Positions 32,132-32,252 of a stretch of 32,252 nt of DNA are shown here, in pieces; position 1 is the first letter of the stretch; each line of letters starts with the position of its first letter. Source of the stretch: Candidatus Babelota bacterium (GTDB lineage Bacteria; Babelota; Babeliae; Babelales; Vermiphilaceae); the NCBI GenBank assembly GCA_004375875.1, contig SOKE01000003.1:1-32252 (forward strand), given 5' to 3'. Below the pieces are notes generated by a model. That model saw only the letters and a program-made list of their open reading frames with translations, had not been told where the DNA came from and made no database searches. The translations under genes were made by a program, and so were the position numbers.

Positions 32132-32252
32132 ATGAACATTTGTAATAAGTTGCTTTTAGGATCAAAGTCGCTAGCACGGCAACAATTACTCCGTGAAGCA
32201 AATATATTGTTCGAAGTAGTTGAACAAGATGCTCAAGAAGGAAGCTGCAACT
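32132..32252 (+). CDS. Maf-family nucleotide pyrophosphatase, N-terminal part only
   Basis: The window ends 40 codons into this gene. The visible start, KLLLGSKSLARQQLLREA followed by ILFEVVEQDAQEG, matches the Maf opening (LxLASxSPRRxELLxxxG, then FxVxxxDxxE). Maf proteins hydrolyse non-canonical nucleoside triphosphates and are linked to septum control. The usual Ser-Pro-Arg-Arg is altered here (SLARQ), so substrate class cannot be judged. The ATG at 32132 directly abuts AAGG, an unusually short spacing. Confidence 0.75.
   Translation, partial: MNICNKLLLGSKSLARQQLLREANILFEVVEQDAQEGSCN

Overview
The window is AT-rich bacterial chromosome with clear Shine-Dalgarno sites, sigma70-type promoters and short operons. 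The gene mix is a reduced core genome plus many secreted or eukaryote-like proteins: an F-box/leucine-rich-repeat protein, a cytosolic-PLA2-like phospholipase, a putative papain-like protease and a tandem array of cysteine-rich outer-membrane barrels. This best fits an intracellular or protist-associated lineage such as Candidatus Dependentiae (TM6). That assignment is inference from gene content, not a search result.

Layout. 1-5.4 kb: a truncated F-box/LRR gene, a possible murC remnant, lepA, a secreted coiled-coil protein with a candidate Cys-His-Asp protease domain, and an unrecognised exported protein. 5.5-11 kb: htrA-like protease and gyrA, divergent from a shared promoter region, then dprA. 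11.1-14.9 kb: rpmF, a TPR membrane protein, gltX, fabD-like and acpP on one strand. This looks like an eroded rpmF-plsX-fabHDG-acpP cluster. Its FabD has lost the catalytic Ser, the substrate-binding Arg and the oxyanion Gln, while ACP keeps its phosphopantetheine Ser. 15.0-17.8 kb: a secreted cPLA2-like enzyme followed after 13 nt by a small exported protein with a C-terminal membrane segment, closed by a terminator. 17.8-26.3 kb: four tandem paralogous beta-barrel-like proteins on the minus strand. Three are very rich in Cys, with tandem 12-bp repeats encoding Ser-Cys-Gly-Thr units, own promoters, duplicated leaders and terminators. 26.7-32.25 kb: ftsK, murF, rsmH, spoVG, tRNA-Gln(UUG) and the start of a Maf-family gene.

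How the parts may work together (inference). The cell keeps peptidoglycan and division functions (MurF, RsmH, FtsK, SpoVG, Maf) and basic information processing. Malonyl transfer to ACP has probably been lost from this locus, and next to it lies a secreted phospholipase that could release host fatty acids. The cysteine-rich barrels could form a disulfide-linked outer-membrane coat, analogous to but not visibly homologous with the chlamydial outer-membrane complex. The F-box/LRR protein and candidate protease are plausible host-directed effectors.
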